From: Tepidicaulis marinus
GTDB lineage: Bacteria; Pseudomonadota; Alphaproteobacteria; Parvibaculales; Parvibaculaceae
Direction: 5' to 3'
Length of the DNA: 44,234 nt
Assembly (NCBI RefSeq): GCF_000739695.1
Contig: NZ_BBIO01000021.1
Coordinates: 1 to 44,234 of the forward strand
Shown here: piece by piece, positions 35,840 to 43,870 of the stretch
How the letters are laid out: every line of letters starts with the position of its first letter
Numbering within the stretch: position 1 is the stretch's first letter
Position numbers and translations under genes: made by a program
Notes under the pieces: generated by a model
Seen by the model: only the letters and a program-made list of their open reading frames with translations
The model's database searches: none
What the model was told of the DNA's origin: nothing

Positions 35840-36955
35840 TTATTCAGTTTCTTCGGCAGCGCTTTCCTGCGCGCAGACGAGGATCTTCGGCTCGAAGACA
35901 CCGGAGGCGAGCATCAAGCCATTATAGCCTGCCGCCGTTGCAAGGCCGGAAAGCAGATCGCCCTTATCGAGAAGCAAAGTGCGCGCTTCCCCGCCGCCGC
36001 CGGCGCGCGGGGTCATTTCCACGATCTGGCTCGGCGAAAGCGCTGCCGGATCGTTTGCATGGGCGAGGAAATCGGTGAGCGAGGGATGCGCACCGATGAG
36101 AAGGCGCCCGTCTTCGAGCACATCGATATTGTCGACACCGGTGCCGAGATAGACCGTCTCGAAAGGCTCGAGCGCGCCGGTTTCGATATCGCGGCTAAAA
36201 ATGCGCAGCGTCATGTCGAGCGTTTCGGCGACATAAAGCTTGGTGCCGTCGGGGCTGGAATTGACGCCATTTGCGTAAGTAAAACCGTCCGCGACAACGC
36301 GGCCCTCATCGCCTTCCCAGTAAACGAGATTGCCCCGGTCGGCGAGGAAGAAATCTTCCAGCAGCCGGCCGAAATTCGACGACGAGCCGTGATCGTTGGT
36401 CAGGTAAAACGCATCGGGGCCAACCGCATGCACATCGTTCGGGTGAATGAAAAGCTCCGAGCTCACCGTGCGCCGGTGCTCCAGAAGCCCGCCCTCCAGC
36501 ACTTCGAAAATTTCCACATCATGCGTGCCATCGGAGGGATGATTGACGACGAAGAGAAAGCGCTGGCCTTCCTCGCTCACATAAAGATCGATCCCATGCG
36601 GGCGGAAGTCGGCAGGCTCGAGCGCCGTGACGGGGCGCAGCGCCCAGGTATCGGAGGCTTCGGAAAGATCGATCACGTAAATCCCGCCCCGGATTGCCTG
36701 AGACCCCGGACCGCCCGCCACGATCTTGCGCCGGTCGACGGCAGAGACGAAGGCAAGCGCGCGCTCCCGGTCGATCACGATATCTTCCGGTCCCGGCACC
36801 GCCTCGATGGCGCTGCAATCGGCGGTGATCTCTTCCCGGAAAGAAGTGAACATGCCCGCGGAAGTGAGAAAGCGGATGGTAAAGAAACTCCCCGCCGCCA
36901 CAAGGATGACTGCTGCATAGATCGCCCAGCGCAAAGCCGCGCTCTTTTCTTTCAT
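35840..36955 (-). CDS. Membrane-anchored paraoxonase/SMP-30-like lactonase
   Basis: A 371-residue protein with one N-terminal membrane anchor (WAIYAAVILVAAGSFFTIRF, about residues 10-29 from the first ATG) and a six-bladed propeller resembling arylesterases/paraoxonases. Diagnostic stretches are GPEDIVIDRERALAFVSA, PHGIDLYV, HPNDVHAVGPDAFYLTNDH (calcium-site Asn/Asp), YANGVNSSPDG and VDNIDVL. ATG 36955 is preferred because GAGGGG then has proper spacing; 36964 is the alternative. Lactone or ester hydrolysis is expected, including possible acyl-homoserine-lactone cleavage, but that is unproven. It follows the ABC exporter by about 50 bases and is likely in its transcript. Confidence 0.8.
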   Translation of the reverse strand: MKEKSAALRWAIYAAVILVAAGSFFTIRFLTSAGMFTSFREEITADCSAIEAVPGPEDIVIDRERALAFVSAVDRRKIVAGGPGSQAIRGGIYVIDLSEASDTWALRPVTALEPADFRPHGIDLYVSEEGQRFLFVVNHPSDGTHDVEIFEVLEGGLLEHRRTVSSELFIHPNDVHAVGPDAFYLTNDHGSSSNFGRLLEDFFLADRGNLVYWEGDEGRVVADGFTYANGVNSSPDGTKLYVAETLDMTLRIFSRDIETGALEPFETVYLGTGVDNIDVLEDGRLLIGAHPSLTDFLAHANDPAALSPSQIVEMTPRAGGGGEARTLLLDKGDLLSGLATAAGYNGLMLASGVFEPKILVCAQESAAEETE

Positions 36956-37006
36956 CCCGCTCATCCCCTCAACTCCCCTCTTGGCTTTCCCGGCCTGTGC
37001 CGGATG

Positions 37007-38848
37007 TTATTCGGCAATCTGGCGGACGGGCGCGACCCCGCCCTCGCCTTGCCCGAATTGCAGATCGGCGAGGCGCGCATAAAGCCCGCCTTCGGCCACC
37101 AGTTCCTCATGGGTGCCTGCGGCAACGACGCGGCCCCCATCCATTACCACGATCCGGTCCGCCTTGCGCACGGTGGCAAGACGGTGCGCGATGACGAGCG
37201 TCGTGCGCCCCGCCATCAGACGGTCGAGCGCCTTTTGCACCAGCTGCTCGCTTTCCGCATCGAGCGCGCTCGTCGCCTCGTCGAGAAGCAGCACCGGCGC
37301 ATCGCGCAGCAGCGCGCGGGCAATGGCAATACGCTGGCGCTGGCCGCCGGAAAGCGTCACGCCGCGCTCGCCAAAGCGCGTTTCATACCCTTCGGGCAGG
37401 GACGAAAGAAAATCGTCGATCAGCGCCGCTTTCGCCGCCTCGCGCACCTCTTCATCGCTTGCCTCGGGCCGGCCATAGCGGATGTTCTCCGCCGCGCTCA
37501 TGCCGAAGACCACAGGCTCTTGCGGCACCAGCGCAAAGCGGCGGCGCAAGGCCCGAGGGTCCGCCTTTTGAAGATCGACCCCGTCAAGGCGGATCGTGCC
37601 CGACTGGGGATCGTAAAAGCGCAGAAGAAGCTGGAAGACCGTGCTCTTGCCCGCGCCCGAAGGACCGACGATCGCCACGGTTTCACCCGGCTTGATATTG
37701 AGCGAGAAGCCTGACAGCGCGGAGACATCGGGCCGTGTGGGGTAGGAAAAGGAAACATCCTCGAACGCGATTTCCCCGCGCCCAGGTTCGCTCAAAGCGG
37801 CGGCATGGGACGGCGCCTTGATGGCAGGTTCCACATCGAGAAGCTCGTTGAGACGCTCGGTCGCCCCTGCCGCCATTTGCACATCGCCCCAGACTTCCGA
37901 AAGCGCGCCGAGCGCGCCCGCCGCAAAGACCGCATAAAGAATGAACTGCAAAAGTTCGCCGCCCGTCATGCGGTCGGCCAGCACCTGCTGCGCGCCGAAC
38001 CAGAGCACGCCGACAACGGCGGAAAGACCGAGAAAGAAGGCAAGCGCGGTGAGCACGGCGCGCGCGCTGATGCGCCGGCGCGCCGCCGCGAAAGCCCCTT
38101 CTACCGTATCGGCGAAACGGCGGCCTTCCTCGTTTTCATGGTTGAAGGCCTGCACGGTCTGAATGGCATTGAGGCTTTCCCCGCCCACCGCGCTTGTATC
38201 GGCGATCTTGTCCTGGCTGTCGCGCGAAAGGCGGCGCACCCGGCGCCCGAAAATCACGAAAGGCAGCACGATCAGCGGCAGCGGCAGCAGCACGAGGCCG
38301 GACAGTGTCGGGCTGGTGATCGCCATCATCGTCGCCGCGCCGATGAGAAGGAAGATATTGCGCAGCGCAACGGACGCGCTCGACCCCACCACCGTCTTGA
38401 TCAGCGTCGTGTCGGCGGTCAGCCGCGAGAGCACTTCGCCCGTGCGGGTGATTTCAAAGAAGGCCGGAGAGAGCGTCAGAATATGCTCATAGACCGCCTT
38501 GCGCAGATCGGCCACCACGCGCTCGCCGATCCAGCTGACAAAGAAGAACCGCGCGGCGCTCGAAATACCCAGCATCAGCGCCACGAAAATCAGCATGGCG
38601 AAATATTGATCGATAAAGGCGGCGTTTTCTTTCGAGAACCCTTCATCCAGCATCCGCCGCATGGCCATGGGAATGGCAAGCGTGGAGAGCGTTGCCATGA
38701 TCAGCGCGAAGAACGCCGCCCAGACCATGGATTTGTACCGCGCCAGAAAAGGAACGAGCCGCATCAAGGGGCGCACATTGCGCGCGGGCTTGCGCCGCAA
38801 AGCTTCCTGCTCGATCGCCTCGGCAACGGGATTGGAATTATCGCTCAT
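37007..38848 (-). CDS. MsbA-like ABC exporter (half transporter)
   Basis: A 613-residue fused permease/ATPase that should work as a homodimer. Six membrane helices occupy about 40-325. The nucleotide-binding domain has Walker A GPSGAGKS (395-402), Q-loop region VPQEP, signature LSGGQRQR near 505 and Walker B/D-loop [11 protein letters not shown] near 527. It resembles the MsbA-related subfamily common in alphaproteobacteria rather than the lipid A flippase itself. Substrate unknown. There is no clear Shine-Dalgarno, and a 16-bp tandem repeat lies just upstream. A TetR gene precedes it on the same strand and a lactonase follows. Confidence 0.92.
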   Translation of the reverse strand: MSDNSNPVAEAIEQEALRRKPARNVRPLMRLVPFLARYKSMVWAAFFALIMATLSTLAIPMAMRRMLDEGFSKENAAFIDQYFAMLIFVALMLGISSAARFFFVSWIGERVVADLRKAVYEHILTLSPAFFEITRTGEVLSRLTADTTLIKTVVGSSASVALRNIFLLIGAATMMAITSPTLSGLVLLPLPLIVLPFVIFGRRVRRLSRDSQDKIADTSAVGGESLNAIQTVQAFNHENEEGRRFADTVEGAFAAARRRISARAVLTALAFFLGLSAVVGVLWFGAQQVLADRMTGGELLQFILYAVFAAGALGALSEVWGDVQMAAGATERLNELLDVEPAIKAPSHAAALSEPGRGEIAFEDVSFSYPTRPDVSALSGFSLNIKPGETVAIVGPSGAGKSTVFQLLLRFYDPQSGTIRLDGVDLQKADPRALRRRFALVPQEPVVFGMSAAENIRYGRPEASDEEVREAAKAALIDDFLSSLPEGYETRFGERGVTLSGGQRQRIAIARALLRDAPVLLLDEATSALDAESEQLVQKALDRLMAGRTTLVIAHRLATVRKADRIVVMDGGRVVAAGTHEELVAEGGLYARLADLQFGQGEGGVAPVRQIAE

Positions 38849-38871
38849 GAAATGGGGTACCGGTTCAACGA

Positions 38872-38919
38872 GAAAAGGTCAGAACTAGAAAAGGCCAAAA
38901 CTGGAAAACGTCAGGGGCC
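38872..38919. repeat. 16-bp direct repeats upstream of the ABC exporter
   Basis: GAAAAGGTCAGAACTA, GAAAAGGCCAAAACTG and GAAAACGTCAGGGGCC lie head to tail (38872-38887, 38888-38903, 38904-38919), with 12 of 16 bases shared by the first two and the third matching over its first half. They begin 24 bases from the exporter start codon. They may be a regulator site or a simple-sequence expansion. Confidence 0.6.
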
Positions 38920-38997
38920 ACATATAGCAAGCCAGGCACGGGAGAACCACCGGCACGGGCCCGCCCGCCTGGGGCAAAAGGTCCCGCAAGCGGCCCG

Positions 38998-39585
38998 TTA
39001 CGCCAAAAGCACGCTGAGATGCGCCTCGGTAAGGCGCTGCGCCGCTTCTTCCCCCTGCCAGCCCCGCTCGCCCGTCAAAAGATCCCATATCTGTACAGAA
39101 GAGGCCGCCCAAAGATAATCCGCCGCTTTGCCCGCCTGCCAGGACGGGGCAAGGCGGCCTTCCGCTTCCAGCGTTACCGCCAGATCCCGGAAGACGCCGT
39201 AAAGCTCGTCCATCCTGTCGTTCCAGGCGGCGGCGACCGCCTCATCCTGAGGTTTGAGGCGGATGAGCTCCCGCGCCACAGGCGCGATCAGCGGCACGAA
39301 GGCGAACCAGGCGGCGAGCACGGCGCGCAGTTTTGCCGCTGTCTCCGCCTCCCCCAGCGCCTTTTCCATCGCCTCCCAGATCGCAAAACGCTCATCGGCC
39401 CGCTGCACCAGCGCCATGAGCAGCCCGCCGCGCGAGCCGAAATGCACATAGACGGATTGGCGCGTCACCCCCGCTTCCTTGGCGATTTCCGCGAGCGAAA
39501 CATCCGCGCCCTTTCGGGGAATGAGCGCCCAGGCGACATCGAGGATTTCTTCTCTTGTACGGGCGGATTTCTTATTTTTTGACAT
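38998..39585 (-). CDS. TetR-family transcriptional regulator
   Basis: A 195-residue repressor-type protein. The N-terminal helix-turn-helix is clear: [13 protein letters not shown] (10-22), [30 protein letters not shown] (diagnostic parts [12 protein letters not shown] and [12 protein letters not shown], residues 28-57). The C-terminal ligand domain is all-helical. It is divergent from the DUF1330 gene with 56 bases between them and lies upstream of the ABC exporter, so either or both may be targets. Ligand unknown. Confidence 0.9.
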   Translation of the reverse strand: MSKNKKSARTREEILDVAWALIPRKGADVSLAEIAKEAGVTRQSVYVHFGSRGGLLMALVQRADERFAIWEAMEKALGEAETAAKLRAVLAAWFAFVPLIAPVARELIRLKPQDEAVAAAWNDRMDELYGVFRDLAVTLEAEGRLAPSWQAGKAADYLWAASSVQIWDLLTGERGWQGEEAAQRLTEAHLSVLLA

Positions 39586-39641
39586 ACGTAAAATTTCTGA
39601 TTATATGTTTTTTACACGCGTAATATTTTTAAAGGATTCCC
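39586..39641. promoter_or_regulatory. Divergent promoter/operator region of the TetR gene
   Basis: This 56-bp A/T-rich gap contains TTAC-ACGC-GTAA (39612-39623), TACGTA (39585-39590) and ACATA/TATGT half-sites. TAATAT (39621-39626) could be a -10 for the plus-strand gene. TetR proteins usually bind palindromes in just such a gap. The exact operator is not resolved. Confidence 0.35.
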
Positions 39642-40064
39642 ATGCAAAAAGCCATCCCGCAAAACCGCCTCGATGCCCTGATTGCCGCTTATGGAGAAGA
39701 CCGGGCCGGAACCGGCGCCGTGCCGAGCCCGGCCCAATGGCAGGCACTCGCCGCGCTCGATCCCGCCAAACCCGTCACATTGATCAATTATTTCAAGCTC
39801 GCCCCGCAAGGAAACGAGGCGATGATGAATTACGCCGCCGTTTCCATGCCTGCCCTGGAAAAACTGGGCGGGCGCTTTCTTCTCACCGCGCCTTTTGCCG
39901 GCACGTTGATGGGCGGGGCGGAAGACTGGGACATGATCGCCATCGGCACCTACCCGGAAGCGCGGCTCGTTTTCGCGCTTTTCGAGGACCCGGCCTACCG
40001 GGAGGCCTATGCCCACCGCAAGGCGGCGTGCCTGCGCCAAAAGGTGCTGATCGCAGCCGGATAG
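39642..40064 (+). CDS. DUF1330-type small protein
   Basis: A 140-residue cytoplasmic protein that fits the DUF1330 / dimeric alpha-beta barrel group: VTLINYFKL (about 45-53), [21 protein letters not shown] and [16 protein letters not shown]. Function unknown; relatives look like small ligand-binding or monooxygenase-like barrels. AAAGGA lies 8 bases before the ATG. Divergent from a TetR gene, which may control it. Confidence 0.7.
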   Translation: MQKAIPQNRLDALIAAYGEDRAGTGAVPSPAQWQALAALDPAKPVTLINYFKLAPQGNEAMMNYAAVSMPALEKLGGRFLLTAPFAGTLMGGAEDWDMIAIGTYPEARLVFALFEDPAYREAYAHRKAACLRQKVLIAAG

Positions 40065-40168
40065 CCCCCTTGCAATTCCCCCCTCCCTCCGCTATAAGCC
40101 CGCTTTCCAAGAGGTTTCCAGGGTCATCCGCCGCTTTGCCGGCTGCCCCGCAGAGAATGAGAAGACGG

Positions 40169-40396
40169 ATGAAAAAAGACATCCATCCCGACTACCACAT
40201 GATCAAAGTGGCCATGACGGACGGCACCGTGTACGAGACCCGCTCCACCTATGGTGCAGAGGGCGACACGATCACGCTCGACATCGACCCGACGACCCAC
40301 CCGGCCTGGACCGGCGGCTCGTCGAACCTGATGGACCGCGGCGGCCGCGTGAGCCGCTTCAACGAGAAGTACAAAGGCTTTCTCGGCAAGAAATAA
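40169..40396 (+). CDS. rpmE: 50S ribosomal protein L31
   Basis: L31 joins the 50S and 30S subunits near the central protuberance. The 75-residue product starts [10 protein letters not shown] at ATG 40169 within a longer open frame. It has [18 protein letters not shown], the conserved C-terminal half, but lacks the CxxC zinc cysteines, so it is the C-minus form whose expression need not depend on zinc. It is followed by a strong terminator and convergent with rcdA. Confidence 0.95.
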   Translation: MKKDIHPDYHMIKVAMTDGTVYETRSTYGAEGDTITLDIDPTTHPAWTGGSSNLMDRGGRVSRFNEKYKGFLGKK

Positions 40397-40452
40397 GTTT
40401 CTGCCGGTACCGCTTTGGGCCGGCGCCCTGCCCTGCTTGTGGCGCCGCCTGC

Positions 40453-40486
40453 CAAAAAGCCCCGCTTTTCAAAGCGGGGCTTTTGC
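40453..40486. terminator. Bidirectional terminator between rpmE and rcdA
   Basis: AAAAGCCCCGCTTT and AAAGCGGGGCTTTT face each other with a 2-base loop (40455-40484), giving a stem with T-runs on both strands. It can end both rpmE and rcdA transcripts. Confidence 0.9.
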
Positions 40487-40515
40487 CGTCTTCGGGCTTC
40501 AGCGTCTGAAACGGC

Positions 40516-41085
40516 TCAGTGCCGGTCCCAGCGCATCAGGCCTTTATCCATGGTTTCCTGGAAGAAGGCTTCCACCTGATCGAACTGGGCGGCGAGCGGC
40601 GAGCGCACCATATCCTCTTCTTCCTCGAAGACATCCGGCTCGTCGTTGAGTTGCTTGTCGAGCCGTTCGATCCGCTCATAGATCCGTACCGATTTTTCCA
40701 TCAGCGCGCGCAGCTCGTCCGGCAAGTCTTCCGACCCGCTCATCGGCTTGGAGCGCGCAACGGACTGCCCGCCGAGACGGTATTTGTCCTGCGCGGCATC
40801 TTCCGGCGTCATCTCGCCTTCAAAGACGGCTTTTTGAACCAGCAGCCAGGCGGCCACCTGCATGAGGCGCGTGGTGACGCGCATGCTTTCGGCCGCATAA
40901 GCAAGAGCGGCCATGCGGGGCAGAAGCTTGGCCTGCTCGCGGCCCGGCCCGTCCAGATAAGAGGCCGCCTCTTCTACAAGGCCCATGCCTTCACGGTAGG
41001 TACGTTGAAAAAGTTCCGAGCCGCCGAAAAGTTTCGCCATTGCCGCGGCGCCCGCGCTTTGAGATTCCCCGCCATGATACGTCAT
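40516..41085 (-). CDS. rcdA: RcdA, regulator of CtrA degradation (DUF1465)
   Basis: In Caulobacter RcdA is an adaptor that helps deliver the master regulator CtrA to ClpXP at the stalked pole. The family start MTYHGG lies at ATG 41085, preceded by AAGG; the longer frame from 41220 would include its promoter. The 189-residue product is helical: ELFQRTYREGMGLVEEAASYLDG (part ELFQRTYREGM, about 25-35), LLPRMAALAYAAESMRVTTRL and the acidic C-terminal DEPDVFEEEEDMV. The rcdA, DUF1192, oxidoreductase and trcR neighbourhood is recurrent in Rhizobiales. Confidence 0.88.
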   Translation of the reverse strand: MTYHGGESQSAGAAAMAKLFGGSELFQRTYREGMGLVEEAASYLDGPGREQAKLLPRMAALAYAAESMRVTTRLMQVAAWLLVQKAVFEGEMTPEDAAQDKYRLGGQSVARSKPMSGSEDLPDELRALMEKSVRIYERIERLDKQLNDEPDVFEEEEDMVRSPLAAQFDQVEAFFQETMDKGLMRWDRH

Positions 41086-41190
41086 CAGCCTTACTCCACT
41101 TGGCTTTAGCGGCCGCTGCCGGATTGTCCCAAAACGAAACGAGTATCCGGTGCGCGATTTCGACTCATCCCAGCCGGTTTTTCTATTCCG

Positions 41191-41220
41191 ACTATAAACG
41201 AGGAATCGTCCCGCCGTCAT
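41191..41220 (-). promoter_or_regulatory. Probable rcdA promoter
   Basis: On the minus strand ATGACG (41215-41220) and TATAGT (41191-41196) are 18 bases apart, about 105 bases before the rcdA ATG. GANTC methylation sites lie inside it (41203-41207) and downstream (41162-41166), consistent with CcrM-linked cell-cycle timing. Confidence 0.45.
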
Positions 41221-41311
41221 ACATCTGAGGACAGTTACATCAACAAACGTGCCAGGGAAGAAAGAGTTAGCAAAAGCCTAATGAAGTTTAGGGTGCGCAC
41301 CCAAGCTAGGC

Positions 41312-41341
41312 TCAAAAAAGAGCCGCGGAAGCCGCGGCTCA
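41312..41341 (-). terminator. Intrinsic terminator upstream of rcdA
   Basis: On the minus strand GAGCCGCGG-CTT-CCGCGGCTC is followed by TTTTTTG: a perfect 9-bp GC stem with a T-run. It is about 210 bases beyond the DUF1192 stop, so it more likely ends a separate RNA (see 41314-41416) than DUF1192 alone. Confidence 0.9.
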
Positions 41342-41416
41342 AGTTCTAACAGGGAGGCGTCGAACAGAGTGGATAGGAGCCACTCAAATCCATATGACTG
41401 GATTACGCAACGCTAC
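41314..41416 (-). ncRNA. Candidate small RNA between DUF1192 and rcdA
   Basis: A compact transcript of about 100 bases is predicted. Its order is: hairpin AATCC/GGATT (41387-41404); hairpin GAGTGG-CTCCTAT-CCACTC (41367-41385); a stretch GACGCCTCCCTGTTA held by GTTC/GAAC (41343-41365); then the strong terminator at 41314-41340. CUCCUAU and GCCUCCC in loops are anti-Shine-Dalgarno-like, the hallmark of several alphaproteobacterial sRNAs. A TAGAAT -10 (41423-41428) sets the start near 41416. No ORF covers it. I do not recognise the family. Confidence 0.6.
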
Positions 41417-41420
41417 AGTA

Positions 41421-41460
41421 CGATTCTAATACCTAATGAATCCCTAACGAAATGCCTAAT
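41421..41460 (-). promoter_or_regulatory. Promoter with phased TTAGG repeats and GANTC sites
   Basis: On the minus strand TAGAAT (41423-41428) is a 5/6 match to the -10 consensus, with no good -35. Where a -35 should be, TTAGG is repeated at 41455-41459, 41443-41447 and 41432-41436, spaced 12 and 11 bases, one helical turn. OmpR-class regulators, including CtrA (TTAA-N7-TTAA), bind direct repeats with 11-base spacing. Two GANTC sites (41422-41426 and 41438-41442) overlap the -10 and the repeats. The rest of the 332-bp gap (41221-41552) holds the sRNA, its terminator and the rcdA promoter. Confidence 0.5.
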
Positions 41461-41552
41461 TCGCAGTCAATGCGGTTCAATTTGCAACACTGCCTCTAAA
41501 AACCGCCGATTTCAGCGCTTTAATCCCCATAAACCGAAGGGAAAATAATCAT

Positions 41553-41744
41553 CTATTTGCGGAAAAAAGCTTCCGCAGCGTCACGGGAATTTTGCTTTTT
41601 ACCGATTTCGGTACTGATTCGTTCGATCTCGCCTTTCAAAACCTCGATCCGCTCGGTCAGTTCCTCGACGCTTTTCATCGAAAGATCCTCACGGATCAGC
41701 GCCTCCAGCGCTTCCGACCTCTTGCGCGGCTCCAAATCGTCCAT
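41553..41744 (-). CDS. DUF1192 small helical protein
   Basis: A 63-residue charged protein with a C-terminal coiled coil (MSKSVEELTERIEVLKGEIE-like; here MKSVEELTERIEVLKGEI, about residues 23-40), matching alphaproteobacterial DUF1192. GAGGAG lies 7 bases before ATG 41744. Function unknown; it commonly neighbours rcdA and a quinone oxidoreductase, as here. Confidence 0.8.
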   Translation of the reverse strand: MDDLEPRKRSEALEALIREDLSMKSVEELTERIEVLKGEIERISTEIGKKQNSRDAAEAFFRK

Positions 41745-41892
41745 ATCCCGCTCCTCATTGTTCGCCCTTGAACGGGGCGCCGCTCGCGCTCATGTGGCCG
41801 GCATGTGACTGGTCACGCCCCCGATTGCCGCCTAGTCTGCCCCAACTGAGCCGCCCTGAGAATATGGCCAAAAGAAAACGAGGAGAGCCTTC

Positions 41893-42900
41893 ATGCCCAA
41901 GGTGCCCGAAAAAATGATCCGCATCGCCATCGCCGAGCCGGGCGGGCCCGAGCAGCTCAAACCCGAAGAGATTGCCACCCCCACCCCTGCCGCCGATGAA
42001 GTGCTGATCAAAATCGCGGCCGCCGGGCTCAACCGGGGCGACATCGTCCAGCGCCAGGGCTTTTACCCCCCGCCCCCCGGCGCCCCCGACACACCGGGCC
42101 TCGAGGTTTCCGGCACCGTCGTTGCCACCGGCGAAAATGTCAGCCGCTGGAAAGAGGGCGACGAGGTCTGCGCGCTGCTGGCCGGCGGGGGTTATGCGGA
42201 ATATTGCGCGGTGCATGAAGCTCATTGCCTGCCCGTTCCCAAAGGTGTGAGCCTGACCGAAGCCGCCGCCCTGCCGGAAGTCTATTTTACGGTCTGGACC
42301 AATGTTTTCGAGCGCGGCCAGCTCAAAGCGGGCGAAACGCTGCTCATCCATGGCGGCTCAAGCGGCATCGGCACGGCGGCCATTCAGCTTGCCTCGGCGC
42401 TTGGCACCCGGGTTTTCGTTACAGCGGGCACCGACGAAAAATGCCGGGTCTGCCAGACGCTTGGGGCGGAGCGCGCCATCAATTACAATGAAGAAGACTT
42501 CGTCCTCGTCACGAACGCGCTGACGGAGGGCAAAGGCGTCGACGTTATTTTCGACATGGTCGGCGGCCCTTACGTGCAGCGGAACATTTCCGCCGCCGCC
42601 CGCGACGGGCGCATCGTCAATATCGCCTATCAGGCAGGCTCCAAGGTCGAGCTCAACCTCCTGCCCATCATGCTCAAACGCCTGACCATGACGGGCTCGA
42701 CCCTGCGCGCCCGCTCCGTGGGCGAAAAAGCAGCGCTCGCCGAGGCGGTAAAGGCCAATGTCTGGCCGCTGATCGAGGCAGGCCGCCTCAAACCCGTCAT
42801 CCATGCCACCTTCCCCCTCGTCAAGGCGGGCGAGGCCCAGAAACTCATGGAAAGCTCCACCCATACGGGCAAAATCCTGCTTTTGCCGGAAGAAGCCTAG
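41893..42900 (+). CDS. NAD(P)H quinone oxidoreductase, PIG3 type
   Basis: A 335-residue zinc-independent medium-chain dehydrogenase/reductase. Features: GroES-like N-domain with GLNRGDIVQRQGFYPPPPG and PGLEVSGTV, and the nucleotide-binding LIHGGSSGIGTAAIQL (about 155-170). C-terminal PVIHATFPL and HTGKILLLP are family-typical. It reduces quinones by NADPH in relatives such as human TP53I3/PIG3. GAGGAGAG precedes the ATG. Divergent from DUF1192 with a 148-bp gap. Confidence 0.92.
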   Translation: MPKVPEKMIRIAIAEPGGPEQLKPEEIATPTPAADEVLIKIAAAGLNRGDIVQRQGFYPPPPGAPDTPGLEVSGTVVATGENVSRWKEGDEVCALLAGGGYAEYCAVHEAHCLPVPKGVSLTEAAALPEVYFTVWTNVFERGQLKAGETLLIHGGSSGIGTAAIQLASALGTRVFVTAGTDEKCRVCQTLGAERAINYNEEDFVLVTNALTEGKGVDVIFDMVGGPYVQRNISAAARDGRIVNIAYQAGSKVELNLLPIMLKRLTMTGSTLRARSVGEKAALAEAVKANVWPLIEAGRLKPVIHATFPLVKAGEAQKLMESSTHTGKILLLPEEA

Positions 42901-42954
42901 GGAGGAAGCGGCGGAATAAGCGCTGCCGCAGGAAGTGCTTTCCTTGGAAGGCCT

Positions 42955-42974
42955 TAGCCCCTATATAGGGGCTA
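42955..42974. promoter_or_regulatory. 20-bp perfect palindrome upstream of trcR
   Basis: TAGCCCCTATATAGGGGCTA reads the same on both strands. It lies 65 bases before the trcR start, and its core CTATAT resembles an alphaproteobacterial -10. It is a likely binding site for a dimeric regulator or part of the trcR promoter. No U-tract follows, so it is not a terminator. Confidence 0.6.
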
Positions 42975-43038
42975 TTCCGCTCATTTTGACGAACAAAGGT
43001 TCATTCGGAGACGTCCGGATGGATCATAAGGAGAGACC

Positions 43039-43812
43039 ATGTCACGGCCCCTTATGCCCAAGGCAACCGCCGTTTGGCTTGTAGACAACACCGCCCTTAC
43101 CTTCGACCAGATTGCCGATTTCTGCGGCCTGCATGCGCTGGAAATCAAAGGCATCGCGGACGGGGACGTGGCGCAGGGGATTAAAGGCCTCGATCCTGTC
43201 GCCGCCGGTCAGCTCACGCGCGCGGAAATCGAGCGCTGCCAGAAAGACAGCAGCGCCCGGCTGAAACTGTCCGAGAGCCAGCACGACCTGCCGGAAGTCA
43301 AACCGCGCAAGGGCCCGCGCTATACGCCGGTCTCCCGCCGTCAGGACCGCCCGGACGCCATTGCCTGGCTGCTGCGCCACCACCCGGAACTGACGGATGC
43401 GCAAGTGACGAAGCTTGTCGGCACCACCAAGCCGACGATCCAGTCGATCCGTGACCGCAGCCACTGGAACTCGCCCAACATCAAGCCGGTCGATCCCGTG
43501 ACGCTCGGTCTTTGCACACAGCTCGAACTTGACGCTGCCGTGCAGAAAGCCGCCCGCCGCGTCGAACGCGAGCATAAAAAGGCGGTGAAGGAAGGCCGTG
43601 CGGTCGAAACGCTGCTGCCCGCCGCCCAGACCACGGCGGAAGAGCCGGCCGAGGAAGAACGCGAGAAGCGCGCGCCGAGCGCCGCGGAAGCTTTCTCCCG
43701 CCTCAACAACCCGGTGCAGGAAGAAGAAGAGCCGTCCTATGACGCCGACAGCGTCTTTTCCAAATTGAAAGACCTGAAAAAAGACGATGAGGAGGAAGAA
43801 GACAAGGAGTGA
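43039..43812 (+). CDS. trcR: TrcR-type cell-cycle regulator (DUF1013)
   Basis: A 257-residue cytoplasmic DNA-binding protein of the DUF1013 family, annotated in Caulobacter relatives as the cell-cycle transcriptional regulator TrcR. The first half has two helix-turn-helix-like segments: LTFDQIADFCGLHALEIKGI (residues 19-38) and ITWLLRHHPELTDAQVTKL-type (here AIAWLLRHHPELTDAQVTKL, about 108-127) followed by GTTKPTIQSIRDR. The C-terminal third is low complexity and very acidic (EEEEPSYDADSVFSKLKDL, then Asp/Glu-rich end). AAGGAGAG lies 8 bases before the ATG. Strong terminator follows. Confidence 0.88.
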   Translation: MSRPLMPKATAVWLVDNTALTFDQIADFCGLHALEIKGIADGDVAQGIKGLDPVAAGQLTRAEIERCQKDSSARLKLSESQHDLPEVKPRKGPRYTPVSRRQDRPDAIAWLLRHHPELTDAQVTKLVGTTKPTIQSIRDRSHWNSPNIKPVDPVTLGLCTQLELDAAVQKAARRVEREHKKAVKEGRAVETLLPAAQTTAEEPAEEEREKRAPSAAEAFSRLNNPVQEEEEPSYDADSVFSKLKDLKKDDEEEEDKE

Positions 43813-43838
43813 TCCTCTTCTTCTTTCGCACGAAGAAA

Positions 43839-43870
43839 CAAAGCCGCCCCTCGGGGCGGCTTTTTTCTTA
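43839..43870 (+). terminator. Intrinsic terminator of trcR
   Basis: AAGCCGCCCC-TC-GGGGCGGCTT followed by a run of Ts (43841-43866). It lies 28 bases after the trcR stop and adjoins the convergent synthetase gene. Confidence 0.9.

Noticed and set aside
37805-39118. 437-codon plus-strand open frame
   Set aside because: It lies antisense to the well-supported ABC exporter and TetR genes, has His/Arg-rich shadow composition and no family motif.
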